DNA of 64,000 nucleotides from the NCBI GenBank assembly GCA_019915135.1, contig JAHLMK010000007.1, forward strand, positions 682,001-746,000. Direction: 5' to 3'. Every line of letters starts with the position of its first letter. Within the stretch, counting starts at the first letter, position 1. A model generated the notes under the pieces. The model worked only from the letters and a program-made list of their open reading frames with translations, ran no database searches and had not been told where the DNA came from. This DNA comes from Strobilurus pachycystidiatus (Eukaryota; Basidiomycota; Agaricomycetes; Agaricales; Physalacriaceae). Positions 10,632 through 20,389 of this stretch are shown in pieces. The translations under genes and the position numbers were made by a program.

Positions 10632-11336
10632 TACAGCGGTGGCCTTAGCGGCTGCCGCTTCTGTAACGCGCTTGTGGTTTGCAGCGAAATCCCAAGTGGC
10701 GTTGCGCAGGTCGGTCTCGAGAGCCCGACCAATGGCTGCCAAGAAGGGGCACCAGGCGGCAGGGTCAGTAGTGCCAACAACTCTAGACATGCTCTCCACG
10801 AAGGAGGCCACGTCGTCTTGGAATTGTTTGGCAACCACCTTTACATCTGTCTGCTCGCGACACACATCCTCGTTGAGGGCGTACGCGGCTTTCAGGTATG
10901 TGACGCCAGCCTCATGGGCAAGTTTGAGGCTTTCATCCATCTCAGCAACGACAGTGTTCAGGCGCACCTCCTTGACGGATTCGGCGGCCTTACTAAACTG
11001 AAAGACGGGCGCGTTGATAAAGCGCTGCACCCGCTTCGGGATTACCCCATCGTCACAAGATTTCAGAAAGGTCTCGGTGCGCGCGGCAGATTCCTGAAAA
11101 TCCGTCAACGCAGAGCTGAAATCACTCAGGGTGCGCCGATAGATCTCGTGGAAAGACTTGACTGCCTCAGCGGGCACTAGCGCGATGTTGTCGGCGGGTA
11201 GTTTTGCAACTTCCGCGGACCACGCGGCTGAGAAGAGAGGGTTGTCGGGGAGGGTAATGCTGGTGGGAGCGCCCGCCGACTTCCCGGTGTCGGTACGTTG
11301 CTTCTTGTTTGCTGGTTCATTTGGTAGGCGAGGCAT
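10629..11336 (-). CDS. N-terminal part of the Penelope polyprotein (ORF1-like, helical)
   Basis: It starts at ATG 11336 (MPRLPNEPANKKQR) and runs 235 codons to a TAG at 10631-10629. The protein is mostly helical and charged, without a domain I recognise; a basic Lys-Lys-Gln-Arg motif near the N-terminus may be a nuclear signal. The stop codon is supplied by the first bases of the MITE. Without the MITE and one target copy, the frame runs straight into the reverse transcriptase frame (ATAV then ALAKEQTE). This is therefore best seen as the N-terminal domain of one polyprotein, truncated by insertion. The frame is also open upstream into the pLTR to 11696, but the ATG at 11336 is the first one outside the pLTR. 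Confidence 0.75.
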   Translation of the reverse strand: MPRLPNEPANKKQRTDTGKSAGAPTSITLPDNPLFSAAWSAEVAKLPADNIALVPAEAVKSFHEIYRRTLSDFSSALTDFQESAARTETFLKSCDDGVIPKRVQRFINAPVFQFSKAAESVKEVRLNTVVAEMDESLKLAHEAGVTYLKAAYALNEDVCREQTDVKVVAKQFQDDVASFVESMSRVVGTTDPAAWCPFLAAIGRALETDLRNATWDFAANHKRVTEAAAAKATAV

Positions 11337-11523
11337 CGTGATAGGCGGTACGAAAGGCGGCGAGTTGTAGCTTGTAGCGGCGATTATACAATCCAGGAGA
11401 GCACGAGCTGGCGGGCGAGAACGGCAGGAGCGGCAAGAGGCAGAGACGAGGTTTGAAATGCGGTGAGAAACGATGCGAGGGCGAGCGGCGAGCTTGCTCC
11501 AGTTAAACGATAGAGAGTCGAAG

Positions 11524-12074
11524 AGGGAGAGAGGGCGGAGCGAGACGCTGCGAGGGAGAGTGCGAGCGGAGCGAGGACACGACTGAGTGCGTCGAGTGAC
11601 GTCCGAACGACCGACTGGCGCGAGTGATTCGAGAGAGCGAGAGTGGTGAGGGCCGCGACGTGGGTGGCCAAACGTTTCGTCTGTAAAGAGACTCATCAGG
11701 CGGCTTTGTCCTCGTCATCACACCGCCTTGTTTGTCTCTGGCCTTTCGGCCAAATATCAACTTCGGCGGAATCCAGCAACCAGAACTCACCACGGATGAG
11801 CTCGACAGAATTTGGATCCCATTCGTACACGGAGGAGCCTCTGTGGGCAAGACCGTCCTATTTCAACATGAGCGACACGGTACAACGTGCAACACTGGGC
11901 CTGCAGGGCAGTGCCGGAAGTATATCGGTGAGCACGCGTTCCGTTCTACCTCGTTACTGACGATTCCGTCATGCGTAGGAGGTGTCGGACCTGATGTATA
12001 TAGGTATATACGGACAACGACGATGTAAAAATGTCTATTTTATTCCACACCCGACAGGAGAGCCGCGACGCGAC
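11524..12074 (-). repeat. 5' pseudo-LTR of the Penelope element
   Basis: It is 551 bp, almost identical to 6980-7534 and in direct orientation. It carries the second hammerhead ribozyme. Its left boundary (gagggagagagg) continues into the element leader; its right end at 12074 abuts the duplicated host DNA. Confidence 0.92.
11648..11713 (-). ncRNA. Type I hammerhead ribozyme in the 5' pLTR
   Basis: The sequence is identical to the ribozyme at 7104-7169, shifted by 4,544 bases, with all core and stem bases present. Predicted cleavage is between 11657 and 11656. Self-cleavage would define the 5' end of the element transcript, as proposed for Penelope elements in other organisms. Confidence 0.9.
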
Positions 12075-12671
12075 ACCTATCTCCGCAACGAGAAAGACTG
12101 CAGGAAGCGCGGCGACTATCCAAGACCGTCCGTAGATGATCCAACATCGCCAAATCTTGTTGACAATAGTATTCAAAAAGTCGTGGAACTACAATGATAG
12201 AATGAACTTACCATGACGCACTCAGCTATGATAACATTGACAGCCAGGAAGACCTTCATGACAATATACAAATTCGACATGACGGGACTGGGGGCTGTAT
12301 CCGACTGATAAGAGTCATCGCGTGTGCCGCCGTGTTCAATGTACATCTCGTCGATGATGTGCCAAACAATCGCCATCCGTATCGTGGTCAGGACCCACAT
12401 GAAGCTCAGAACAGCGAGAAGAGTTGCTCTTCGCCTATTGAGTTTCTCCTTCGATGCGCCTACGTAGGTTGTCAGAGAGTTCATACTCTGAAGGCGCATT
12501 AGATCACCACATACCGACGACATGGAGCGTGTATACAAAGACTGATGTGTAGAGGGCGTAGCACAAGATCTCAAGGATGTTCGAATGAAGCACATCCCTT
12601 AGATAGTGAACAACGTCGTCCTCGCTGAGCCCAGACGGTTGCGGCATATGCTGTTTCATACCAGACATCAT
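12075..12671 (-). pseudogene. Truncated copy of the 7TM gene (exons 1-3 only)
   Basis: The copy carries the start and first three exons of the gene at 5135-6368. It stops at the donor site of intron 3, where GTAAGG has been replaced by GTGTCG from the retroelement. Exons 4 and 5, including the last helices and the tail, are missing. The coding exons retain their frame, so a short membrane fragment could still be made. Confidence 0.85.
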
Positions 12672-13282
12672 GGTGAGATACGCTTCAGAAGGGATTTGCT
12701 GAGTCCTTCTTATACAGTAAGTATAAGCCCTCCTAAGAACTAACTCATAAGCGAAACTATCATATGCCACCAAGTGAGTTTGAGAAGAAAGATGATCTGC
12801 CGAAGTGATCACATCCTGAATAACATCCAATCATCCACGGGAGTCGATGCACTAGCATTGGCTAGCGGAAGACGGGCAGTGATCAGTCCGGATGGCTATC
12901 AATCATGCTGCGATGCTCACTTCTGGGGTGGGGCATCATGTCTCGCGCTCATTGAAGAACGAGGTCCGTTCAATGAGAGAAGCACGCCAGGATCTAGCTC
13001 GGAGATTCCAATACTGGTTGCGCAATTGACTTGTGGATTTTGAACAGTTCTTGAAACTCGGGGCCAGCAAAGGAAAATATCCGGAAACTGGTCAGCGCAT
13101 TGTATGAGCTCCCTAGAGGGACATACTGGATATGTCGCATTTGCACTACAGACGAGGTCCCGTCGTTTCGTGTCGAAGCCCCACACCTGCAGATCGGCCA
13201 TGACTTAGCTCACGGTCCTTCAGAAAGTGTCGAAGGAGGCCCTTTTTGTCAACGCCGACACATTCCCACACCATAGTCTGCG
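12075..13282. repeat. Right copy of the 1,208-bp host direct repeat
   Basis: It duplicates 5772-6979 without indels. From 13283 onward the sequence is unique host DNA that presumably followed 6979 before the retroelement arrived. Confidence 0.95.
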
Positions 13283-13381
13283 TAGAGGACTTCGTAAGCA
13301 CACGGGTAAGAGTGAAAACACCAAGTTACATGAAAGGAAAGTCGTGACTACGTAAGGAAATACTGAAAACCACATCGTCAT

Positions 13382-14059
13382 CTAGCAGGTGGCGCCCTTG
13401 GAAGTGGCCCAGGAAAACAAGTTCGTCGCAAGCGCAACAATGAGAGAGCTAATCACACCTCCGAGGCAGGCAGCGCCTGCAGCATGACTATTGCTCATCG
13501 CGTGTGCGCCGAGCTCCGTCGAGATCTGACGCAAGACAGACACACCAACGACGCCGGTGATGGCCCCGAAGATAGCCGCGAGACCAACGTTCAAGATCGA
13601 TTGGGCGACGACATCCGCCACGACATCAACGGCATCGACATTCCCTTGGAAGTGCTTCAACAGCAGCGGAACTGTGAGCCCAGCGGAAAAGATCGCGCCA
13701 CCGAGAGCACCAGCCGCAGCTGAGGCGGCGTACGTCTTTCCGTGGGTGTAGTCCTTGGTGACAAGAATGCGGTGGCCGAAGACGAGGGAGACAGTGCCAA
13801 CAAGGGCACCGACAAGGATGACGAAGATGACAACTTTGATGAGACGGAAGGTCTGGCTGTCAGAGTCGAGGACTACGGCGGTACGTCGTTGGACGTCGGG
13901 GTTGGGAGCCGCCAAGCGGGTGAACGTGTTTGGAGTATAGGGAGGTGGGGCCCTCCGAGACGCGTTGGCTTGCATCTCGATATCGACGGCGCTAGTAAAA
14001 CGAGGGCCGTAGCTGGTACTATGGCTGGTGCTGACGCTGGACAAACTGAAGAGTGGCAT
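13382..14059 (-). CDS. Small four-helix membrane protein, function unknown
   Basis: This is a single-exon ORF of 225 residues. The N-terminal 70 residues are polar and Pro/Ser-rich (SRRAPPPYTPNTFTRLAAP) and likely cytosolic. Four hydrophobic segments follow: IKVVIFVILVGALVGTVSLVF, a Gly/Ala-rich AASAAAGALGGAIFSAGLTV, ILNVGLAAIFGAITGVVGVSV and AACLGGVISSLIVALATNLF. The Gly/Ala-rich helices suggest tight packing, as in small pores or scaffolding proteins, but I recognise no family. The ATG region is part of a tandem duplication, so two related promoter copies lie upstream. Confidence 0.75.
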   Translation of the reverse strand: MPLFSLSSVSTSHSTSYGPRFTSAVDIEMQANASRRAPPPYTPNTFTRLAAPNPDVQRRTAVVLDSDSQTFRLIKVVIFVILVGALVGTVSLVFGHRILVTKDYTHGKTYAASAAAGALGGAIFSAGLTVPLLLKHFQGNVDAVDVVADVVAQSILNVGLAAIFGAITGVVGVSVLRQISTELGAHAMSNSHAAGAACLGGVISSLIVALATNLFSWATSKGATC

Positions 14060-14805
14060 GTTGGTGGTTCTGGTGGTGGCTGCAAGAATGAAGAGAAGCG
14101 TACAGTTTGTCGCTCATCCTCGCCCTTTTATGTGGGCGTCTTCGAGGCGTGATCTGCGATTGTTGAGTAAATGACTGCACGCATAGGCGATTGAAATGTA
14201 GAGTGCTTACCTTTCGAGGACGATGAAGCTGTACATCGGCGGTGCGCGCTTCGTGATAATAATCTATGGGATGTCAATAATCAAAGTCAATCTGAACGGG
14301 GAGCGTGTCCGGGATCACAGCACTACAATAACGTGCCCAGAATGTCCAGAAGCTTCGATATGCGCAGTTCAAATGGTGAGGACCAAAGAGGAACCCACAA
14401 AGCCATCCGCACTGCGCTCAGACCGTGCAGTGGCATGTTGGTCGTTGTGGTGGTGGGTGCGAGGATGAAGAGAGGTACACAATTTGTCGCTCATTCTCGC
14501 CCTTTGATGTGAGCATGTTTGCGGTGTGATCTGCGATTGTTGGGTAAACAACAGCACCCATAATCGATTGAAATGGAAAGTGCCTACCTTTCGAGGACGA
14601 TGAAGCTGTACATCGGCGGTGCGCGCTTCATGATAATGATCTATGAGAGTTATCAAAGTCAATCTGAACGGGGATCGTGTCCGGGAAGGCTCACATCGCT
14701 AAGAAAGCGTGCCCAGAATGCCCAGATATACACAGCCTGAGTGGCGAGGACAAAAGAAGAACCCACAAAGCCATCCGGGCTGCGCTCAGACTGTGCAGTT
14801 CGCAA
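14040..14805. repeat. Tandem duplication of about 375 bp upstream of the small membrane protein gene
   Basis: Two diverged copies lie at about 14040-14431 and 14432-14805. Each holds a tgttggt...ggtggtgg block, gtgatctgcgattgttg, the long conserved run cctttcgaggacgatgaagctgtacatcggcggtgcgcgcttc, gtcaatctgaacgggga and cacaaagccatccg. The first copy overlaps the start of the gene at 14059; the second lacks the ORF. Confidence 0.85.
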
Positions 14806-15477
14806 TTATGAAGTCTTGATCTGTGATCGCCGGCTATGGGACAAACAACATGGGCTCGTAAGAATGTGCGTATACGCAATGCGCATGCGCATGCGTGTGG
14901 ACACGCACATTTTCACGCAGCCAAGTACCACCATCCATGCGTAAACCGGATTACGTGCCCGCCTCTCGCTGCAAAGGTCGACTTGCGAGAAATGCTATTT
15001 GAGATTTTATCAGAATCATGACGATGAACGTATTCATCGGATGGGTGCCCCACCACCACCACAAAGTATGGGTGCAGACTTGCAACGCCGGCTAGTACGT
15101 CAGAAGGCACAGCGGTGATAACGTCTGCTATGCAGACAACAACGGCGAGATGACGATGACTCGACCACAACCGCCCTGGTGCTGCCATCGCAGTTTGAGC
15201 GGTCTACATGTAAGTCCAAGCTCGGCGCGCGGATAAGCAGAGACAGGGAGGGCGACTGGCTTTAGAGCGACCTCCGTTCTCGTGAAAGACTCGTAAGAAG
15301 AGTCTCCCAATTCGGAAAGGGCAAAAACCTATCATGTTGTTCATTAATACAAAGAATAATACATTGAATGTCGGTCAATCTGAACATGCGTAGTCACCAA
15401 ATTCCGGACCTCAATCGTTGATCATCAAGGAGGTTTGAAAGGTCTATTTTCAGAGTGTATAAATTATCTGTCTCGGT
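14806..15477. other. Intergenic region, nothing recognised
   Basis: There are no coding signatures. A short alternating purine-pyrimidine run (cgcaatgcgcatgcgcatgcgtgtg, near 14874) is potentially Z-DNA-forming. Small ORFs on both strands lack domain character. Confidence 0.4.
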
Positions 15478-16921
15478 CTACCGGTCGACCTCCCTAGAAA
15501 CGAAAAAGTATTAGTGTTAGAACGCTAGGAACACGGGGTCACGTACCCGAACACCAAGTCCATCGTTCCGATGATGGCGACGACATCTGCAAGCATGTGG
15601 TTGCGCATGATGAAGTCGGAACCAGCGAGGTGAGCAAAACCGGGTGCGCGGATAGAGCAGCGGTATGGTCGGTTGGAGCCATCGGAGACGAGATAGACGG
15701 CCATTTCACCCTTTGGCGCCTCGATCGGGTGTATGTCTCACCAGGAGGAACAGAGTAGCCTTCGCTAAAGAGCTTGAAGTGGTGGATCAAGCTCTCCATA
15801 CTCTCCTTCATGCTGGCGCGCGGAGGGGGGACTAGTTTGTGATCATCGACCTTGATGGCACCGGGAGTGATCTTGTTGAGACACTGGCTGATAATCCGCA
15901 AACTCTCCCGCATCTCCTGAACACGACACAGATAACGGTCATAGCAGTCACCGTTCTTGCCGATGGGGATGTCGAACTCAACCTCGTCGTACTTGTCGTA
16001 TGGCGCGACTTTGCGAATATCCCAGGGGATGCCGGATCCACGGACCATGACACCGGAGAAGGAGTAGTTTAGGGCGTCGGCAGCGGATACGACACCAATA
16101 CCGATGGTACGCTCTTTCCAGATACGGTTACCGGTGACGACCTCCTCTACCTCGTCTACACGGGAACCGAACTGGGTTGCCCACATGAATATGTCGTCGA
16201 GGAGGCCATGGGGGAGGTCAAATGCAACACCACCAGGGCGGACATAGGCGGAATGCATGCGCGCGCCAGAGACACGCTCGTAGAACTCCATCAGTTTTTC
16301 ACGCTCTTCGAATCCCCAGAGGAAAGGCGTCAAAGCACCGACATCCATAGCGTGAGTGAGAATGGCCATCAAGTCTGATTGAATCATTTCAGCAATGATT
16401 GAATGAACAGAAAATTGCTACGCACGGTTCAATATTCTCGTAATTTCGCCAAAGAGCGTCCGTATCCACTTTGCGCGCTCGGGAACCTCGATGTTCAGCA
16501 GCTTCTCAACGGCCATCGAGTAGCATAACTCGTTGGTCATCATGGAAACGTAGTCGAGGCGGTCAAAGTACGGCAGCGCCTGCGTGTACGTCTTGTACTC
16601 GATGAGCTTCTCCGTGCCGCGGTGCAGCAGCCCGATGTGCGGGTCCGCACGCAACACCTCCTCGCCGTTCAGCTCCAAAATCATGCGGAGCACACCGTGC
16701 GCGGCGGGATGCTGCGGCCCAAAGTTGACTGTGAAATGGCGGATTTCCGAGCCAGCGCGGCTGCCTTCCTCCGAGAGCGCCTCTTGCGGAGTCATCTGCT
16801 GGAAGTCCTCGACGGTGTGGTAGACTTTGCCTGCTTGGGCAGCATGTCTCGTCGTCGTCGTCGAGAGGGCGCGGGCGCTGGGGCGGGGCAGCCGCCGTAG
16901 CGACAACAAGCGGCGGTACAT
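15478..16921 (-). CDS. NADH:ubiquinone oxidoreductase 49-kDa subunit, nuclear-encoded; one-base frameshift
   Basis: Three exons (16921-16426, 16374-15547, 15493-15478) encode the quinone-site subunit of mitochondrial complex I (NDUFS2/nuo-49 type), about 446 residues. Residues 1-35 form an Arg/Ser/Leu-rich import presequence. The mature protein has the signatures [35 protein letters not shown] and [10 protein letters not shown]; the last exon adds EVDR and the stop. At 15727-15729 the minus strand reads CCC where four C are needed: upstream, the frame ends at PPGETYT, and downstream, one frame over, the expected [17 protein letters not shown] continues to the end. Because the gene is normally essential, a homopolymer assembly error is at least as likely as a true mutation. 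Confidence 0.93.
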
Positions 16922-17525
16922 CGTCGTGGACGAGAGGAGGGTCGGTGGGGTTAGGGTCAACCCGGAGCCAATCACATTTTCGCAATTTCCCGAATTGTCA
17001 CTCACCGCCAAACCCTGCCAAACCAGGGCTTGACCTTAATCACATCCGCAGGCTCCTTAAATCTCTGGAGGATACTGTTGACTTCCCTTACAACACTCTA
17101 GAAACAACTTGGCGCTTTCTCGCGACGTAACTATTCGCTCTACATATGCAAATATATCGCCAGATGTAGGCACAGTATGTTTCTTCTCTTGATGTTGCTC
17201 ACAACTTCATGTTCAAATTACTTTGCAGCGGGACAGGCTTATGCTTCACCCTAGGCCTCGTAAATCTCTGAACTCGTCGGATCAACTACACTCGCAGTCA
17301 ATCCAGCTGGTCCGAAGATGTTTGTCGTAATACTTCTCTCCGCGAGTCTCAATACGCCGTGGGATTCACACTAGAGTGTATTATCTATTCAGGTGACAAG
17401 GGGCTTACTCATGAGGCCTGCTCCTTGTCCGGTGACGCTTGGCAGATCCAACTTTGAAGCATACGTTGGCTTCTCCGCCTTGATTTGACTCCGCTCAAAC
17501 AGAATGCATATAAAGGCCTCACTGG
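16922..17525. other. Divergent promoter region between complex I and monooxygenase genes
   Basis: There is no gene. A TATAAA at 17509-17514 lies just before the monooxygenase ATG. Parts of 17225-17435 reappear, degraded, at 21845-22055. Confidence 0.6.
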
Positions 17526-20036
17526 ATGTCAGGTGGCCCCGACTCCACTTCGATGACTCTCCTCCCCACCTTGCCTAAACTAGGCGTATCTGCTCCCTAC
17601 AGCAGCGATGTGAACGCCACGGAAGTAGCCAGCAAATGGATGGACGCGTTCGCCTCAGCCGCGGCTGCTGGCGACATTGACGGTGTCACCGCTCTCTTCA
17701 TATCAGACGCACTCTGGCGCGATCTTCTTGCCTTGACCTGGGACTTCCGCACGTTCGTGGGAACGGAGAAGATAAGGCAATTCCTCACAGATCGCCTACA
17801 GCCTGGCCGCCTTGGGGGATTCAGCAAGCCGCAGAACGCCACCCTCCAACTTTTTGCGCCAGATCTGGCTTGGGTCCAGTTTACCTTCAGTTTCACTGTT
17901 GCCTCTATTGGGTCGGGGTCTGGTGTTGCACGTCTAGTGCCACAGCAAGGCGGCGATTGGAAGTGCCACTGCTTCCTTTCGAACCTTGAAGAACTCGAAG
18001 GGTTTCCAGAATTGAAAGGCCCTCTTCGCAACTCGGAGCCGAACCATGGCCTTTGGGAGGCGCAAAGGAAACGCGACGCCGCGTTCGAAGACGGTGATCC
18101 GACGGTCTTGATTGTAGGCGCTGGCCAGGCCGGCATGGCCATCTCTGCTCGTCTCAAGTGCCTAGGCATCTCGTCGCTGATGGTGGAGAAAAACGTCAGG
18201 CTTGGGGATAACTGGAGGACCCGATATGACGCGCTTTGTCTTCATGATGTTGTTTGTAAGTCGAGACAGCTCGCTCTTATGGGGTGATTGAAGACGTGCG
18301 CAGGGTACGATCATATGCCATATATCCCGTACGTATCCATGATCTTTTTGTGCGTTTACACGTATTCAGGACAATTGCTTATGCAGATTTCCGGATACTT
18401 GGCCTGTCTACTGCCCTGCGCGGAAGGTTCGTCAGATCGCAGTTATGCCTTGTGGCATGACTAAATGAACTTCATCAGCTCGCAAACTGGTTGGAGAGCT
18501 ATGCTGAGAGTATGGAGCTTAACACCTGGACTTCTTCGACGGTTGTGAATGCCACGCTTGATGAAGACGACAGATGGAATGTTACGATCAAGCGTGGCGA
18601 TGGTACAGAGCGTGTCCTTCGAGTGAACCACCTTGTTGCTGCTACCGGTTTCGCGGCGACAAGCACCGGAACCATCGAACTGCCTGAGTATCCTGGGATG
18701 GTACGGCCATAGCATTGATACAAATGCATCGGAAATCTGACTTGCACATTGCCACAGGACAAGTTCAAGGGTGAAGTGCTTCATTCGTACCAACATCACC
18801 GTGCTTCGGATCATACTGGCAAAAGGGTGATAGTGGTTGGGTCGGCCACGTCCGGTACGTACTCTGCTTGCTGTCTTAGTCTGCTGCTATTCACTTGACT
18901 CGCATTGGCAGCCCATGATATTTGCGCTGATTACTACAATCACGGCATCGGTAAGTTCATAACCTACAAGCGTGCGCAAGTGCTTCTTATTGCCTCGCAG
19001 ACGTCACCATGTACCAGCGTAGCTCAACGTACGTGATGTCAGCAAAGCATGGCATGAAGACATTGATGGCTGGTGCGGCCCACGATACATCTGTTGCCAT
19101 TCCTAGACTGACCGGACGACAGGCATGTACGAAGAGAATGGCCCCCCGACTCACATTGCGGATATCTTGAACGCTTCTTTTCCCAACGCTTTGATGGCGG
19201 AGCTCGGCATCAGGCAGGTCGAGGCTATTGAGCAGCTGGACAAGTACGTGTTGTACACGATCGACCATGTATCAAATCTTGCTGAACGTCGACGTAGACC
19301 TGTACTTGACGGTCTTCGCGCCCGCGGCTTCAAACTGAATAAGGGATACAATGGTTCGGGTCTCTTCCTTCTGGCATGGACGAAACTGGGCGGATATTAC
19401 ATCGGTGAGTACCGAAGCAGAAATTCTAGACAATCAATACTGGAACGGACTTGTGACTCCCAGACGTCGGTACAAGTCAGCTCATCGCTGATGGTAAGAT
19501 CAAGCTCAAGAGTGATAGCCTTCTGAAGGAGTTCACCGAAACTGGTTTACTCTTCGAGGATGGGAGTGAGCTCCCAGCTGACGTGGTCGTATTTGCCACC
19601 GGGTATGTACCCGTATGGGCCTTGTTCACTAATCATCTTATCTCTTGTTGATAGAGTCGGCAAAACCACGGACGGTCTGAAGATGATCGTAGGCGAAGAG
19701 ACGCTCAAGAAGTGCAGCCCCGTCTGGGACCTCAATGCCGAAGGAGAAATCTATGGCTCCTGGAGGGACCTCGGTGTGCCTGGTCTTTGGAGTGTTGCCG
19801 GTGAGGTTTTCCAATCTCTACTCGAAAACGGCCTTCAAGTTGATGGCGCCACAGGCAACCTTGCCTTTTGTAGGTTTTACTCGAAACATCTTGCGCTCCG
19901 TATGTTTTCCAGCTGTGTCTATGTTAGTAGAGCTCAATACTGACTCTACATTCACTGTCCTCCAGAAATCAAAGCAATCGAGGAGGGCATCTTGAAAGAG
20001 AGATACGCGCTGCCAATAACTGCGCGCGCGGCATAG
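17526..20036 (+). CDS. Flavin-containing monooxygenase with N-terminal SnoaL/NTF2-like domain
   Basis: Thirteen exons (first 17526-18255, last 19966-20036) join in phase to about 617 residues. Residues about 30-170 resemble an NTF2/SnoaL fold (ATEVASKWMDAFASAAAAGDIDGVTALF). The FAD-binding motif VLIVGAGQAGMAISARL follows near residue 200. A second Rossmann motif, VIVVGSATSAHDI, would bind NADPH. FATG near the C-terminal part and the GLW-x-VAGN segment are typical of YUCCA-like and Baeyer-Villiger-type fungal enzymes. The predicted reaction is NADPH- and O2-dependent oxygenation of a small molecule; the substrate is unknown. The TATAAA at 17509 is only 12 nt before the first ATG, so translation may really start at the second ATG (17553, MTLLPTLPKL). 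A degraded relic of the gene lies at 21845-22100. Confidence 0.9.
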
Positions 20037-20389
20037 AATAATATATACGAATAAAACCATTACAAAATGTTGCGATATATTCCAGCCAGCCTTCCGAATG
20101 TCAGTAGACATTCATGGCGTCGTACTGTCAGACATAAGTCCCGCCCAGAGTAAATGGTATGCATATCATTACGCCTTGGAGAGTATTCTACAAAGCCGGC
20201 GAGGACATCGACCCATTGGATAGTCAAATCTCCCTCTAGAGCTCGGACAAGACACCTCTCATCGAGGCGAAGATATCAATTTTTTGCCGTGCTATTTTTT
20301 TCGACGTACTGTAGACGCGTTGACAGCTGTGGCGAAATTCTGATCACATGGCAAATGCCGGCGGCAGTGTAACTTGACCTCCTTCCACC
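20037..20389. other. Short intergenic region
   Basis: The AT-rich sequence just after the monooxygenase stop (aataatatatacgaataaa) may hold its polyadenylation signals. I see nothing else. Confidence 0.4.

Larger units (their letters stand above)
6980..12074 (-). mobile_element. Penelope-like retroelement (Coprina-like, no endonuclease), nearly full length
   Basis: Reading on the minus strand, a 5' pLTR (12074-11524) is followed by a long ORF region (11336-7580) and a 3' pLTR (7534-6980) in the same orientation. The reverse transcriptase has Penelope-type motifs (PKIHK, GRPIV, MYPNIP, IGTAMGTACAPTYANLF, GRFIDDIF, LPFLDIHVS). The protein ends soon after the thumb with no GIY-YIG nuclease, which fits the endonuclease-deficient fungal group known as Coprina. 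Hammerhead ribozymes in the pLTRs and a retained intron are both known Penelope traits. The two pLTRs differ at about two positions plus a 4-nt indel, so the copy is fairly young. The flanking host DNA is duplicated over 1,208 bp. The ORF is interrupted by a MITE at 10253-10631. Confidence 0.9.
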
